NCBI GenBank assembly: GCA_050692055.1
Contig: JBOGTC010000003.1
Location: 1 to 29,699, forward strand
Length of the DNA: 29,699 nt
Direction of reading: 5' to 3'
DNA from: JBOGTC01 sp050692055
Lineage (GTDB): Bacteria > Chloroflexota > Limnocylindria > QHBO01
Shown: positions 7,331 through 15,631 of the stretch, one piece after another
How positions within the stretch are numbered: the first letter of the stretch is position 1
Layout: each line of letters opens with the position of its first letter
Program-made: the position numbers and the translations under genes
The notes under the pieces: model-generated
The model's database searches: none
Told to the model about the DNA's origin: nothing
Seen by the model: only the letters and a program-made list of their open reading frames with translations

Positions 7331-7534
7331 CCCCAGCACGGCCGGCCTGCGGCGCCCATCTCCTGGACTCAATGCGCCGCCATGGACACATTGACGGAGG
7401 CTGCCCGGGCCAGTCGGACTCAGACCTGGCCCAGCGCTCGCGTAATGTGCAGCAGGCGAGCGTTGGATGGAGCTGCCATCGGACGCCCGAATGCGGGCCC
7501 GGACGGCCCGGAGGCCGCCCGGCACATCCGAGCG

Positions 7535-8119
7535 TCAGGAGTCGAGGCAGGACGACAGCTCGCGCAGGGCACGGTGGAGCAGGACGCGGACGGCTCCCTC
7601 CGAGCGGTCGAGGACGATCCCGATCTCACGCGCCGAGAGGCCGTCGACGAAGCGCAGGATCACGACCTGGCGCCGATCATCCGGCAGCGACGCAAGCGCC
7701 CAACGCACCCGCCGCAGCTCCTCGGCGCGGGTGAGGACGGCGGCGGGATCGGCGCCCGTGGCGACGGGCTCGGGACCCTCCTCGAGCGGCAACGTTGCAC
7801 GCCGCCGCCGTGAGCGCAGCGCGTTGACGATCGTGTTGTGTGCGATGCGGAAGAGCCAGGCACGAAAACTGGAGCCGGTGTCGCGGAAGCGCTGGATCCC
7901 TGCCAGGGCGGCCACGAACGTTCGCTCGGTGGCGTCCTCGGCGTCGTGATGGTCACCCAGCAGGTAGAAGGCATAGCCGTAAACGCGGTCCAGGTAGCGG
8001 CGGTAGAGCACGGCGAAGGCTGCTCGGTCGCGCTGTGCCGCGAGCACCGCCGCCAGGTCCGGATCGCGCTCCTCCACCGGGTTTGGCCCGGGCCCTGGCA
8101 CGCTCGCGGGGCGGGTCAT
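7535..8119 (-). CDS. ECF-family RNA polymerase sigma factor
   Basis: A 194-aa group 4 sigma factor. Sigma-2 spans about residues 32-103, with 'YRRYLDRVYGYAFYLLGDHHDAEDATERTF' landmarks and 'FRAWLFRIAHNTIVN'. A variable linker covers 108-130. Sigma-4 spans about 135-188, with 'LPDDRRQVVILRFVDGLSAREIGIVLDRSEGAVRVLLHRAL', including the helix-turn-helix. No SnoaL-like or other C-terminal extension is present. The ATG at 8119 overlaps the birA stop as ATGA, so the sigma factor is made from the same message as biotin ligase. The small membrane protein downstream is a plausible partner. Its regulon is unknown; the position suggests fatty acid or envelope genes. Confidence 0.93.
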   Translation of the reverse strand: MTRPASVPGPGPNPVEERDPDLAAVLAAQRDRAAFAVLYRRYLDRVYGYAFYLLGDHHDAEDATERTFVAALAGIQRFRDTGSSFRAWLFRIAHNTIVNALRSRRRRATLPLEEGPEPVATGADPAAVLTRAEELRRVRWALASLPDDRRQVVILRFVDGLSAREIGIVLDRSEGAVRVLLHRALRELSSCLDS

Positions 8120-8922
8120 GCCGGCACCGCATCCGCGGCATCCGCGGCGCGCACGCGGATGACTTCGCCGTGGGCAACCGCCACCCTGCCCTGCGCGGTG
8201 TCGAGCAGGAGCGACCCGTCCTCGCCGATCCCGGCGGCCAAGCCGGCAAGCTCGTCACCATCCACGCTCAAACGAACCTGCCTGCCATCCAGGACCGATA
8301 CGGCACGATATCGCTCCAGCGGGCTCGTACCGGCCTCGGCCCGGGCAACCTCGCGGTCAAGCGCGCTCAGCAGGCGATCCAGCAGCGCCACCAGGTCGAT
8401 CTCCACGCCCGCGAGCTCCGCCAGCGAGGTGGCACCATCCGCGATCTCCGCGGGCATCTCGGCGCGGCGCCAGTTGACGTTGATGCCGATCCCGATCACC
8501 GCCTGCTGCACCCGGTCTCCCTCAATGGCGGTCTCGAGCAGGAGCCCCGCGACCTTGCGCTCGTCGGGGCCGAGCAGGTCATTCGGCCACTTCACCTGCA
8601 GGGCGGCCCATGGCGCAGCGGCGTCGCGCACCGCGAGCGCAGCGGCCGCGCCGAGCCACCAGGCGCGCGAAGCGGCGAGGGTCGGGCGCAGCCCGACCGA
8701 CATCATCAGGTTCGCGCCGGGCGGCGACAGCCAGCGGCGTCCATGGCGGCCGCGGCCGTCGGTCTGCAGGTCGGCAACGACGGCCACGCCCTCGCCGCCC
8801 GGACTGGACAGCAGGGCACGCGCCCGATCGCTCGTCGACCCCAGCACGGCGTGGTGTTCGATGGCGCGGCCGATTCGGCGATGGGCGTCGGCGGCTCGGG
8901 ACCAGGTTTCGGGATCGGTCAT
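8116..8922 (-). CDS. birA: Biotin--[acetyl-CoA-carboxylase] ligase
   Basis: Activates biotin as biotinyl-5'-AMP and attaches it to the BCCP lysine. The 268-aa protein is a class I ligase without the DNA-binding N-terminal domain of E. coli BirA, so it is not expected to repress directly. Motifs: 'GSTSDRA' at 29-35, the biotinyl-AMP loop GRGRHGR at 56-62, KWPNDL at 111-116, K123 in 'RKVAG', and GIGINVN at 144-150, followed by the small C-terminal SH3-like domain. It leads the cluster that ends with the acc genes it serves. Its ATG at 8922 faces trpS across 67 nt and lies 11 nt after a TAGAAT hexamer. Confidence 0.96.
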   Translation of the reverse strand: MTDPETWSRAADAHRRIGRAIEHHAVLGSTSDRARALLSSPGGEGVAVVADLQTDGRGRHGRRWLSPPGANLMMSVGLRPTLAASRAWWLGAAAALAVRDAAAPWAALQVKWPNDLLGPDERKVAGLLLETAIEGDRVQQAVIGIGINVNWRRAEMPAEIADGATSLAELAGVEIDLVALLDRLLSALDREVARAEAGTSPLERYRAVSVLDGRQVRLSVDGDELAGLAAGIGEDGSLLLDTAQGRVAVAHGEVIRVRAADAADAVPA

Positions 8923-8933
8923 GGCAAGCCGAG

Positions 8934-8939
8934 ATTCTA
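8934..8939 (-). promoter_or_regulatory. -10-like hexamer for birA
   Basis: TAGAAT on the minus strand, 11 nt upstream of the birA ATG, with no Shine-Dalgarno between them. This suggests a leaderless or very short-leader message. No good -35 is visible. Confidence 0.45.
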
Positions 8940-8974
8940 CGCCCGGCGCTCAGCCGAACGCACGCGAGGCGCGG

Positions 8975-8980
8975 TACACT
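8975..8980 (+). promoter_or_regulatory. -10-like hexamer for trpS
   Basis: TACACT lies 9 nt upstream of the trpS ATG at 8990, separated by a C-rich stretch without a ribosome-binding site. Transcription would begin at or within a few bases of the start codon. It is back to back with the birA hexamer in a 67-nt divergent spacer. Confidence 0.45.
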
Positions 8981-8989
8981 CCCCCTCCC

Positions 8990-10015
8990 ATGACGAGCCA
9001 GACCGTCGAGCAGGCCGCGGCTCGGCCGACGACGAGGACGCGCCTCTTCACCGGCATCCAGCCGTCGGGCGAGTCACACCTGGGCAACTACCTCGGCGCC
9101 CAGCTGAACTATGTACGCCTGCAGGACGAGTACGAGTCGATCTACGGCGTGGTCGACTACCACGCGCTGACGACCGTCCACGACGGCCCCACGATGCGCA
9201 GCCTGACGCACGAGATGGTGCTCGACCTCCTGGCGGTTGGGCTCGACCCTGCGCGCTGCGCAATCGTGCGCCAGTCGGATCTGCCGGAGCACGCAGAGCT
9301 GTGCTGGATCTTCAACACGGTGGTGCCGGTCACCTGGGTCGAGCGCACGCCGACCTACAAGGAGAAGCGGCAGCAGGGCGTCGAGAACAGCATGGGCCTG
9401 CTCGCCTACCCGGTCCTGCAGGCGGCCGACATCGCGATGTACAAGGCCACCGTGGTGCCCGTCGGCCAGGACCAGGCGGCTCACCTCGAGCTCAGCCGGG
9501 AGATCGTGCGAGCGTTCAACCGCCGCTACGGACCGATCTTTCCCGAGCCGGAACCTGTCTACACCAACGCGCCGATCGTGCCCGGCACGGACGGCGTGGT
9601 GAAGATGAGCAAGAGCGCCGGGAACACGATCCCGATTTTCGCCGAGCCCGACGAGATCCAACGCAGGGTGATGAGCATGGTGACCGACCCGCAGCGCATC
9701 AAGCGCACGGACCCCGGGCGCCCGGAGATCTGCAACGTGTGCCAGACGCATCGCTTCTTCGGCGATGATTACGAGGCCATCTGGGAGGGCGAGCGTACGG
9801 CGCGCACCGGCTGCGTGGACACCAAGCGCCTGCTCGCCGAGCGCATCGTCGAGTTCTTCCGTCCGATGCGCGAGCAGCGCGCGCGGCTTGCCGCCGATCC
9901 GGCCGTGGTCGAAGAGACGCTGGCCGCCGGCGCGGCGAAGGTGCGACCGATCCTCGAGTCGACGATGCACGAGGTGCGCGCCGCCGTCGGCATCGGTCCG
10001 CGCCCGGCCTCGTGA
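8990..10015 (+). CDS. trpS: Tryptophanyl-tRNA synthetase
   Basis: Charges tRNA-Trp. The 341-aa class I synthetase has the HIGH-type motif 'PSGESHLGN' at 25-33, 'VGQDQAAHLELSREI' at 158-172 and KMSKS at 205-209, with 'AYPVLQAADIAMY' between them. Length is typical of bacterial TrpRS. The start 'MTSQTVEQAAARPTTRTRLFTGIQPSG' is chosen because it follows the putative -10 closely. The frame is open much further upstream, but that part runs antisense through birA and the sigma gene. Its stop overlaps the next start as GTGA. Confidence 0.97.
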   Translation: MTSQTVEQAAARPTTRTRLFTGIQPSGESHLGNYLGAQLNYVRLQDEYESIYGVVDYHALTTVHDGPTMRSLTHEMVLDLLAVGLDPARCAIVRQSDLPEHAELCWIFNTVVPVTWVERTPTYKEKRQQGVENSMGLLAYPVLQAADIAMYKATVVPVGQDQAAHLELSREIVRAFNRRYGPIFPEPEPVYTNAPIVPGTDGVVKMSKSAGNTIPIFAEPDEIQRRVMSMVTDPQRIKRTDPGRPEICNVCQTHRFFGDDYEAIWEGERTARTGCVDTKRLLAERIVEFFRPMREQRARLAADPAVVEETLAAGAAKVRPILESTMHEVRAAVGIGPRPAS

Positions 10016-11313
10016 CCGCCCCGGGACCGGCTCCGACGACGTCCGGCATCGGTCCAGGCGAGCGCCGCTGGCTCGTCCTGTTCCTGGTCCTGGGCAGCGC
10101 CTACTTCGGGTTCCTGCTGGCCGAGCGCGTGCTCGGCATCCTCGGCGGCTTCTCGTCGATCCTGCTCATCATCTTCCTTGCGTGGCTGCTCGCCTTCGTC
10201 ATGTCGCCCCTCGTCGCCTCGCTGGAGGCACGCCTCGACCTGCCACGGCCCATGCTGGTGGCGCTGACCTATCTCGTCGCCATGGTCGCGCTGGGCTTCG
10301 TGCTGTTCTACTCCGGGTCGGCGATCACGCGGCAGGTGGCGGAGCTGGCGGCGAACTATCCGGAGACCGAGGAGCGGATCCTCGAAACGCTGGCCACGTG
10401 GCAGCAGAGCCTCCAGTTCGGCCGGCTGGAGATCGACCTGCTCGAGCTGTTTCGCTCGGCGGTCTCGCAGACCGAGGCGATCGGGCGCGCCGTCTTCGAG
10501 CAGGCCCAGGCCATCGCCGGCGTCACCATCGCCGCGCTGGGATCGCTCCTCCTGATCATCATCCTGTCGCTCTACATGCTGATGGATTCGCAGCGCATCC
10601 TTGGCCGGCTCAAGTCGCTGGTGCCGCGTCGCTACGCCGACGAGGCCGAGCTCTTCGAGCGCAGCGTGGCGCGCGCCTTCGGCGGCTTCCTGCGCGCCCA
10701 GCTCATCCTGGCCACCATGCAGGCAGCGCTGGTGGCGGTCGTCGGCGTTGTGTTCGACATCCCGTACCTGTTCCTCATTGGCACCCTGTCCGCGCTGGCC
10801 ATGCTGATCCCGTTCTTCGGGCCGCCGCTGGCGCTCATCCCGCCCATCGTGGCGGCCGCCATCTACACGCCCGACGCCTTCCTGCCGATCACCATCATCT
10901 TGGTGGCGGTGCAGACCGTGGTGGTGAACTGGCTGCAGCCGCGGCTCATGCGCGGGGCGCTGGGCCTGCATCCGATCCTCGTCCTCGTCGGCCTGCTCGT
11001 GGGCGCGCAGGTCGCCGGCGTATGGGGCGCGCTGTTCGGCATCCCGGTCATCGCGGTGCTGTGGGTCTTCGTCAGCTACATCGCGTTCCGGACGGTGCCC
11101 AACGCCGCGCTGCCCGAGCGCGAACGCCAGACCGATGTCCAGGAGCACACCATGGTCAGCGTGGCACGGGAGCAGGTGGGCGACGAGACGCACCCGCACA
11201 TCCACGTCACGCGGACCCGACGCGCCGACGGGACGGAGCAGATTCAGCTCGAGGTGGCCGAACCCGAGGAGCGGCCGGGACGCCGGCCGGACCAGGAGGA
11301 CGCGCCCGCCTGA
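10012..11313 (+). CDS. AI-2E family transporter (PerM/TqsA-like)
   Basis: A 433-aa multi-spanning inner-membrane protein, translated from a GTG at 10012 that overlaps the trpS stop. Hydrophobic segments lie near residues 20-38, 47-66, 80-101, 168-190, 230-258, 259-285, 290-308 and 320-358. A soluble helical stretch (104-160) sits between the third and fourth. The family core 'IPFFGPPLALIPPIV' and 'QTVVVNWLQPRLMRGALGLHPILVLVGLLVG' is clear. Family members export autoinducer-2 or act as Na+/H+ antiporters, so the substrate here is unknown. Residues 362-433 form a charged hydrophilic tail with 'HTMVSV' and 'HPHIHVTRTRRADGTEQIQLEV', longer than most homologues. It converges on the peptide transporter with only 6 nt between stops. 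Confidence 0.9.
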   Translation: MTAPGPAPTTSGIGPGERRWLVLFLVLGSAYFGFLLAERVLGILGGFSSILLIIFLAWLLAFVMSPLVASLEARLDLPRPMLVALTYLVAMVALGFVLFYSGSAITRQVAELAANYPETEERILETLATWQQSLQFGRLEIDLLELFRSAVSQTEAIGRAVFEQAQAIAGVTIAALGSLLLIIILSLYMLMDSQRILGRLKSLVPRRYADEAELFERSVARAFGGFLRAQLILATMQAALVAVVGVVFDIPYLFLIGTLSALAMLIPFFGPPLALIPPIVAAAIYTPDAFLPITIILVAVQTVVVNWLQPRLMRGALGLHPILVLVGLLVGAQVAGVWGALFGIPVIAVLWVFVSYIAFRTVPNAALPERERQTDVQEHTMVSVAREQVGDETHPHIHVTRTRRADGTEQIQLEVAEPEERPGRRPDQEDAPA

Positions 11314-11319
11314 GCGACC

Positions 11320-12414
11320 TCAGCCGACGTGACGCTCGGCCAGCGGCGTGACGTCCTCGGCGAAGTGGCAGGCGCTCATGTGCCCGCCGCCGACGTCGCG
11401 CAGGGGTGGCTCCTCGGTCTTGCAGATCTCCTGCGCCATGGGGCAGCGGGTGTGGAAGCGGCAGCCCGAGGGCGGGTTGGCCGGCGAGGGCAGGTCGCCC
11501 TTGAGCACGATCCGCTCGCGGCGCACCGTGGGATCCGGGATCGGGATGGCGGAGAGGAGCGCCTTCGTGTAGGGGTGCGCCGGATGGCGGTACAGGTCCT
11601 CCGCGTTCGAGAGCTCAACGACCTTGCCGAGGTACATGACGGCGATGCGGGTGGAGAGGTGCTTCACCACCGCCAGGTTGTGAGCGATGAACAGGTAGGT
11701 CAGCTGGAACTCGTCCTGCAGGTCGCTGAGCAGGTTGAGCACCTGTGACTGGATCGACACGTCCAGCGCGGAGACCGGCTCGTCGCAGACGATGAACTTG
11801 GGGCGCAGGGCCAGGGCGCGGGCAATGCCGATGCGCTGCCGCTGGCCGCCTGAGAACTCGTGCGGATAGCGATGGATGTGCTGCTGGTTGAGGCCCACCC
11901 GGCGCAGCAGGTCGCGCACTGCCGCCTCGCGCTCGCGCTTGTTGGTCATGCCGTGGACGTACAGGCCCTCGCCCACGACCTCGCCCACGCTCATGCGCGG
12001 GTTGAGGCTGGCGTACGGGTCCTGGAACACGACCTGGATGTCGCGCCGCGCGGCCTTGAGCTGCTTGGCGTTCATGTCGAACAGCGACTTGCCCTCGAAC
12101 GACACCTCCCCGGAGGTGGGCGGCAGCAGGCGCAGGATGACCTTGCCTAGCGTGGTCTTGCCGCAGCCCGACTCGCCCACCAGGCCCAGCGTCTCGCCCT
12201 CGCGGACCTCGAAGCTGACGCCGTCGACCGCGCGCACCGCGCCGAGCCTGGTGATGCCGAGCAGGCCGCCGCGAATATCGAAGTGCTTGACCAGGTCGTT
12301 GACCTGCAGGAGCGGGGCGCCCTCGCTGCCACCTCGCGCCTGGGTGCGCTGGTCGCTCGTCTGTCCGCCGCTCGTCTCCGAGCCGGCGACGGCGTCCGTC
12401 ACCTGCTCGCTCAT
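11320..12414 (-). CDS. Oligopeptide-type ABC transporter ATP-binding protein (OppF/DppF-like)
   Basis: One of two ATPases powering the peptide importer encoded upstream. Residues 1-33 are a polar, Gly/Ser-rich extension. Walker A GESGCGKTT is at 80-88, the Q-loop at 'VVFQDPYASLNPR', the signature FSGGQRQR at 187-194, and Walker B 'FIVCDEP' at 207-213 with 'SALD'. The C-terminal oligo_HPY region has 'PSGCRFHTRCPMAQEIC' and a later Cys ('MSACHF'), the cluster known to bind an iron-sulfur centre in related proteins. The ATG at 12414 overlaps the preceding ATPase stop. It is the last gene of the operon, with its stop 6 nt from the convergent gene. Confidence 0.95.
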   Translation of the reverse strand: MSEQVTDAVAGSETSGGQTSDQRTQARGGSEGAPLLQVNDLVKHFDIRGGLLGITRLGAVRAVDGVSFEVREGETLGLVGESGCGKTTLGKVILRLLPPTSGEVSFEGKSLFDMNAKQLKAARRDIQVVFQDPYASLNPRMSVGEVVGEGLYVHGMTNKREREAAVRDLLRRVGLNQQHIHRYPHEFSGGQRQRIGIARALALRPKFIVCDEPVSALDVSIQSQVLNLLSDLQDEFQLTYLFIAHNLAVVKHLSTRIAVMYLGKVVELSNAEDLYRHPAHPYTKALLSAIPIPDPTVRRERIVLKGDLPSPANPPSGCRFHTRCPMAQEICKTEEPPLRDVGGGHMSACHFAEDVTPLAERHVG

Positions 12415-13478
12415 CTGGCCTCCGCCGTCAGCGACTCGGCCGCGGACTCCGCCTCCTCGCCACGTGCCTCGGCGCCGACCTCGGGCTCCTCACCCGCGGG
12501 CGTCAGCCAGCAGCGGGAGTGGTGGTCGCGGCCGACCTCGCGGAACGGCGGCGCCGTGTCGCACACCGGCATCCGGTACGGGCAGCGGCGCTTGAACAGG
12601 CAGCCGGTGGGCAGGTTGTACGGCGAGGGCACCGTGCCCTTGATGACCTCCAGGCGCTCGACCCGCTCGTCGAGACGCGGGATCGAATGGAGCAGTCCCT
12701 GGGTGTAGGGATGGTGCGGCGAGCCGAAGATGGTCTTGATGTCGCCGCGCTCGACGACCTTGCCGGCGTACATGACCACGACCTCGTCCGCCATCTCGGC
12801 CACAACCCCGAGGTCGTGGGTGATGAGCATGATGGCCATGCGGTTCTTTTCGCGCAGGCCGCGCATGAGCTCCAGGATCTGAGCCTGGATGGTGACGTCG
12901 AGGGCGGTGGTCGGCTCGTCGGCGATGAGGAGGTCCGGGTCGGTCGACAGCGCCATGGCGATCATCACCCGCTGGCGCATGCCGCCACTCAGCTGGTGCG
13001 GGTGCTCGGCGGCGGCGCGGCGCTTGGCGTCGGGAATGCCGACCAGGGCCAGCATCTCCACCGCGCGGTCCCATGCCTCGCGGCGGCTGACCGCGGTGTG
13101 CTGCTGCACCGCCTCGGCGATCTGGTCGCCGCAGGTATAGACCGGGTTGAGGCTCGTCATCGGCTCCTGGAAGATCATGCTCACCTGGTCGCCGCGCACG
13201 TCGCGCATGTCGGCCTCGCTCTTGTCGAGCAGGTTGTCGCCGTTGAGCCGGATCTCGCCCTGCACCACACGGCCGGGACGGTCGATGAGGCGCATGACCG
13301 ACAGGCTGGTGATGCTCTTGCCGCAGCCCGACTCGCCCACCACGCCCAGCGTCTGGCCGTGGGCGATCTGGAAGGTGACGTCGTCGACGGCCTTGACCAC
13401 GCCGTCCTGGGTGAAGAAGTGGGTCTTGAGGCCCTTGATCTCGAGCAGGGGACCTGCGTGCTGCAAGCCCATGCTCAC
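12411..13478 (-). CDS. Oligopeptide-type ABC transporter ATP-binding protein (OppD/DppD-like)
   Basis: The 355-aa first ATPase of the importer. Walker A GESGCGKS is at 48-55, the Q-loop 'MIFQEPMTSLNPVY' at 101-114, the signature LSGGMRQR at 163-170 and Walker B 'LLIADEPTTALD' at 183-194. The H-loop is 'LITHDLG', and the C-terminal oligo_HPY part has 'PTGCLFKRRCPYRMPVC'. Translation starts at a GTG at 13478 that overlaps the permease stop (GTGA); an ATG two codons later is an alternative. The last ~25 residues are a Glu/Ala-rich tail. The pair of different ATPases shows a heterodimeric nucleotide-binding engine. Confidence 0.95.
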   Translation of the reverse strand: MSMGLQHAGPLLEIKGLKTHFFTQDGVVKAVDDVTFQIAHGQTLGVVGESGCGKSITSLSVMRLIDRPGRVVQGEIRLNGDNLLDKSEADMRDVRGDQVSMIFQEPMTSLNPVYTCGDQIAEAVQQHTAVSRREAWDRAVEMLALVGIPDAKRRAAAEHPHQLSGGMRQRVMIAMALSTDPDLLIADEPTTALDVTIQAQILELMRGLREKNRMAIMLITHDLGVVAEMADEVVVMYAGKVVERGDIKTIFGSPHHPYTQGLLHSIPRLDERVERLEVIKGTVPSPYNLPTGCLFKRRCPYRMPVCDTAPPFREVGRDHHSRCWLTPAGEEPEVGAEARGEEAESAAESLTAEAR

Positions 13479-14437
13479 GACTTCACCCGCTGGCGGGGGT
13501 CCAGAGCGTCGCGCAGGCCATCGCCCAGGAAGCTGGCCGCGAGGACGATGAAGATGAGGACCACGCCGGGATAGACGACCTTCAGCGGACCGGAGAAGAA
13601 GTAGGCCTGCGCGTTCTGCAGCATCGTGCCCAGGCTGGCGGACTCCTGGCCGAGACCGAAGCCGAGGAACGACAGCGCCGACTCCACGATCACCGAGTCG
13701 GCGATGCCGAGCGTGGCGGCCACCACGATGGGAGCCATGGCCGGCGGCAGCATGTGGCGCAGGATGATGCGCCTTGGGCTGGCACCAAGCGCGCGTGCAG
13801 CCTGCACGTAGTCCACCTCACGCAACGACAGGAACTCGGCGCGCAGCAGCCGCGCTGCGGTGGTCCAGCCCGTCAGGCCGATTGCCAGGATTATGACCCA
13901 TACGTTCCCGGCGCCGAAGAAGGCGGTGATCATGAGGATGATGAACAGCCCCGGCAGGCTGAGGACGATGTCCACCATGCGCATCAGCAGGTTGTCGATC
14001 CAGCCGCCCACGTAGCCGGCGATGGAGCCGACGAGGATGCCGATGCCCATGATGATCGCCACCGCAGCCAGGCCGATGAGGATCGAGGTCTGCGTAGCCT
14101 TGGCCAGGCGCACGAACAGGTTGCGGCTCAGCTCGTCGTAGCCCAGCACGGCGAACACGAACTCGCCGTCGTCTGTGAAGATCTCGGGTGGCGCATTCAC
14201 CTTGAACAGCGCGGTCTGCTGCCATGCGTTGCCGGTGAACGTCGGGATGGTGACGGCGTAGATCGCCAGGGTAACGAGGACGACGGCGCCGAAGACGGCG
14301 AGCCGGTTCTGAAAATAGCGCTGGCGCACGAGCTGCCAGTACGTGCGCACCGGCGTGCGATCGATCTCCGCGGACTCGGCCTCCGCCTCCTCGCGGCGGC
14401 GGCGCTCGATCTCGGCGGCGGTGACGTCGCTGACCAT
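13475..14437 (-). CDS. Oligopeptide-type ABC transporter permease (OppC/DppC-like)
   Basis: A 320-aa inner-membrane permease. The N-terminus is highly charged (Glu/Arg/Ala-rich, residues 7-30) before the first membrane helix at about 46-66. The following periplasmic stretch holds 'VLGYDELSRNLFVRLAKATQTS', matching the 'LGTDELGRD..SRL..G...S' signature of OppC proteins. The EAA loop that touches the ATPases is 'EVDYVQAARALGASPRRIILRHMLP', and the protein ends in 'LRDALDPRQRVKS'. The gene begins 24 nt after the OppB-like stop and overlaps the ATPase gene. Substrate specificity cannot be read from the permease. Confidence 0.95.
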   Translation of the reverse strand: MVSDVTAAEIERRRREEAEAESAEIDRTPVRTYWQLVRQRYFQNRLAVFGAVVLVTLAIYAVTIPTFTGNAWQQTALFKVNAPPEIFTDDGEFVFAVLGYDELSRNLFVRLAKATQTSILIGLAAVAIIMGIGILVGSIAGYVGGWIDNLLMRMVDIVLSLPGLFIILMITAFFGAGNVWVIILAIGLTGWTTAARLLRAEFLSLREVDYVQAARALGASPRRIILRHMLPPAMAPIVVAATLGIADSVIVESALSFLGFGLGQESASLGTMLQNAQAYFFSGPLKVVYPGVVLIFIVLAASFLGDGLRDALDPRQRVKS

Positions 14438-14461
14438 GGGCCCTTCCCTACCTTCGGCGTG

Positions 14462-15433
14462 CTAGTACTTGATCCGCGGGTCGGCGACGCCATACAGGAC
14501 ATCGGCAAGCAGGTTTCCGACGACGACGCCGAAGCCGCCGACCATGACGAAGGCAAGCACCATCGGATAGTCACGCTGCTCCACGGCCGAGACGCCGAGC
14601 TGGCCCAGCCCGGGCCAGCTGAAGATGACCTCGGTGATCACCGCGCCCGACAGGAGGCTCGGCAGAGTGAGGCCGAACAGGGTGATGACCGGGATGAGCG
14701 CGTTGCGCAGCGCGTGCTTGAAGGTCACCTTGCCGCCGGAAAGGCCCTTGGCCTTGGCCGTGCGCACGTAGTCCTGGTTGAGCACCTCGAGCATCTTGGC
14801 TCGCACGTAACGCGACCAGCCGGCGATCTGCTGGATGGCGAGCGAGGAGACGGGCAGGACCATGTGCCACGCCACGTCGATGGGGGTTCCCGCGAACTCG
14901 GATCGTCCGGTCGTGTCGATCATGCCGAACAGCGGGAACGCGCCGAGCATCACGCCGCCGAAGTAGGCGAGGTACAGGCCGAGCAGGAAGGACGGAATGG
15001 CGTAGGCGACGGTGGCAAAGGTGGTGATCGCCTTGTCCGCGACGCTGTACTGCTTGACCGCGGCGAGGATGCCCATGGGGATGGCGATGATGACGGTCAC
15101 GATCAGGGCAGTGCCGCCCAGCAGCAGGGTGGCCGGGATGCGGTCAATGACCGTGTTGCGCACGCTGCGGTTGTCGAAGAGGCTGTAGCCCCAGGCGTCC
15201 TCGCGCCAGACCTGCACGAAGGCGGTGATCCAGCTCACGAATTGCTCGAGGACGGGCTTGTCGAGGCCGTACAGGCGTCGCAGCTGCTCGAAGACCTCGG
15301 GCGGCGTTGTCGGCGAACGGAATCGATCGATGGGATCGCCGGGGGCGAGCTGCACGATGGCGAAGCTGAGCACGGCGACGCCGAACAGGATCGGGATCGC
15401 CTGCAGCACGCGGCGAATGACGTAGGTGGCCAT
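14462..15433 (-). CDS. Oligopeptide-type ABC transporter permease (OppB/DppB-like)
   Basis: A 323-aa permease. It starts with 'YVIRRVLQAIPILFGVAVLSFAIVQLAPGDPID', the signature N-terminus of OppB proteins, and ends with 'ADVLYGVADPRIKY'. About six hydrophobic helices are visible, and the EAA loop is 'QDYVRTAKAKGLSGGKVTFKHALRNALIPVI'. It forms the translocation channel with the OppC-like protein. It is separated from the binding-protein gene by about 200 nt that holds a strong hairpin, so its expression is probably set below that of the lipoprotein. Confidence 0.95.
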   Translation of the reverse strand: MATYVIRRVLQAIPILFGVAVLSFAIVQLAPGDPIDRFRSPTTPPEVFEQLRRLYGLDKPVLEQFVSWITAFVQVWREDAWGYSLFDNRSVRNTVIDRIPATLLLGGTALIVTVIIAIPMGILAAVKQYSVADKAITTFATVAYAIPSFLLGLYLAYFGGVMLGAFPLFGMIDTTGRSEFAGTPIDVAWHMVLPVSSLAIQQIAGWSRYVRAKMLEVLNQDYVRTAKAKGLSGGKVTFKHALRNALIPVITLFGLTLPSLLSGAVITEVIFSWPGLGQLGVSAVEQRDYPMVLAFVMVGGFGVVVGNLLADVLYGVADPRIKY

Positions 15434-15557
15434 GTTCTGGCGCGGCCCTGCCTCCCTGCCGACCGGGAAGCGCCGCTCGGCCGGCTTCCCCGTCGAGAAT
15501 GGTGAACGAGTGGATCAGGTTACCCCTCCTCGGGGCGACCAACCAGGGTGAATAGTA

Positions 15558-15590
15558 CCGCTGGTGGCGCCACGGGGGCGCCACCAGCGG
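15558..15590 (-). terminator. Strong intergenic hairpin between binding protein and permease genes
   Basis: A perfect 14-bp inverted repeat (15558-15571 and 15577-15590) around a 5-nt loop. It is 40 nt past the lipoprotein stop and 125 nt before the permease start. There is no run of T after it on the minus strand (TACTATTCACC), so it is more likely a partial terminator or 3'-end stabiliser than a complete terminator. This arrangement is common for raising binding-protein levels over permease levels in ABC operons. Confidence 0.75.
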
Positions 15591-15631
15591 GTCGCTGTTT
15601 CAGCTCTTCGCGAGCATCCGGGAGGGCCCGG

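Larger units (their letters stand above)
7122..7534. other. 413-nt non-coding region between ECF sigma gene and acc operon
   Basis: It holds the direct repeats (7254-7330), the possible leader ORF and the possible promoter. A 72-codon GTG-started minus-strand frame at 7307-7525 lacks a recognisable domain and I do not call it. No intrinsic terminator with a T-run is visible after the sigma gene. Confidence 0.7.

Noticed and set aside
7307..7525. A 72-codon minus-strand frame between the sigma gene and the acc operon
   Set aside because: It is on the right strand and follows the sigma stop, but starts with GTG without a ribosome site, has irregular Arg/Gly/Pro composition, and ends inside the direct repeat.
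13754..15505. A 583-codon plus-strand frame opposite the permease genes
   Set aside because: His/Asp/Gln-rich low-quality composition, no motif, and it spans two certain genes.
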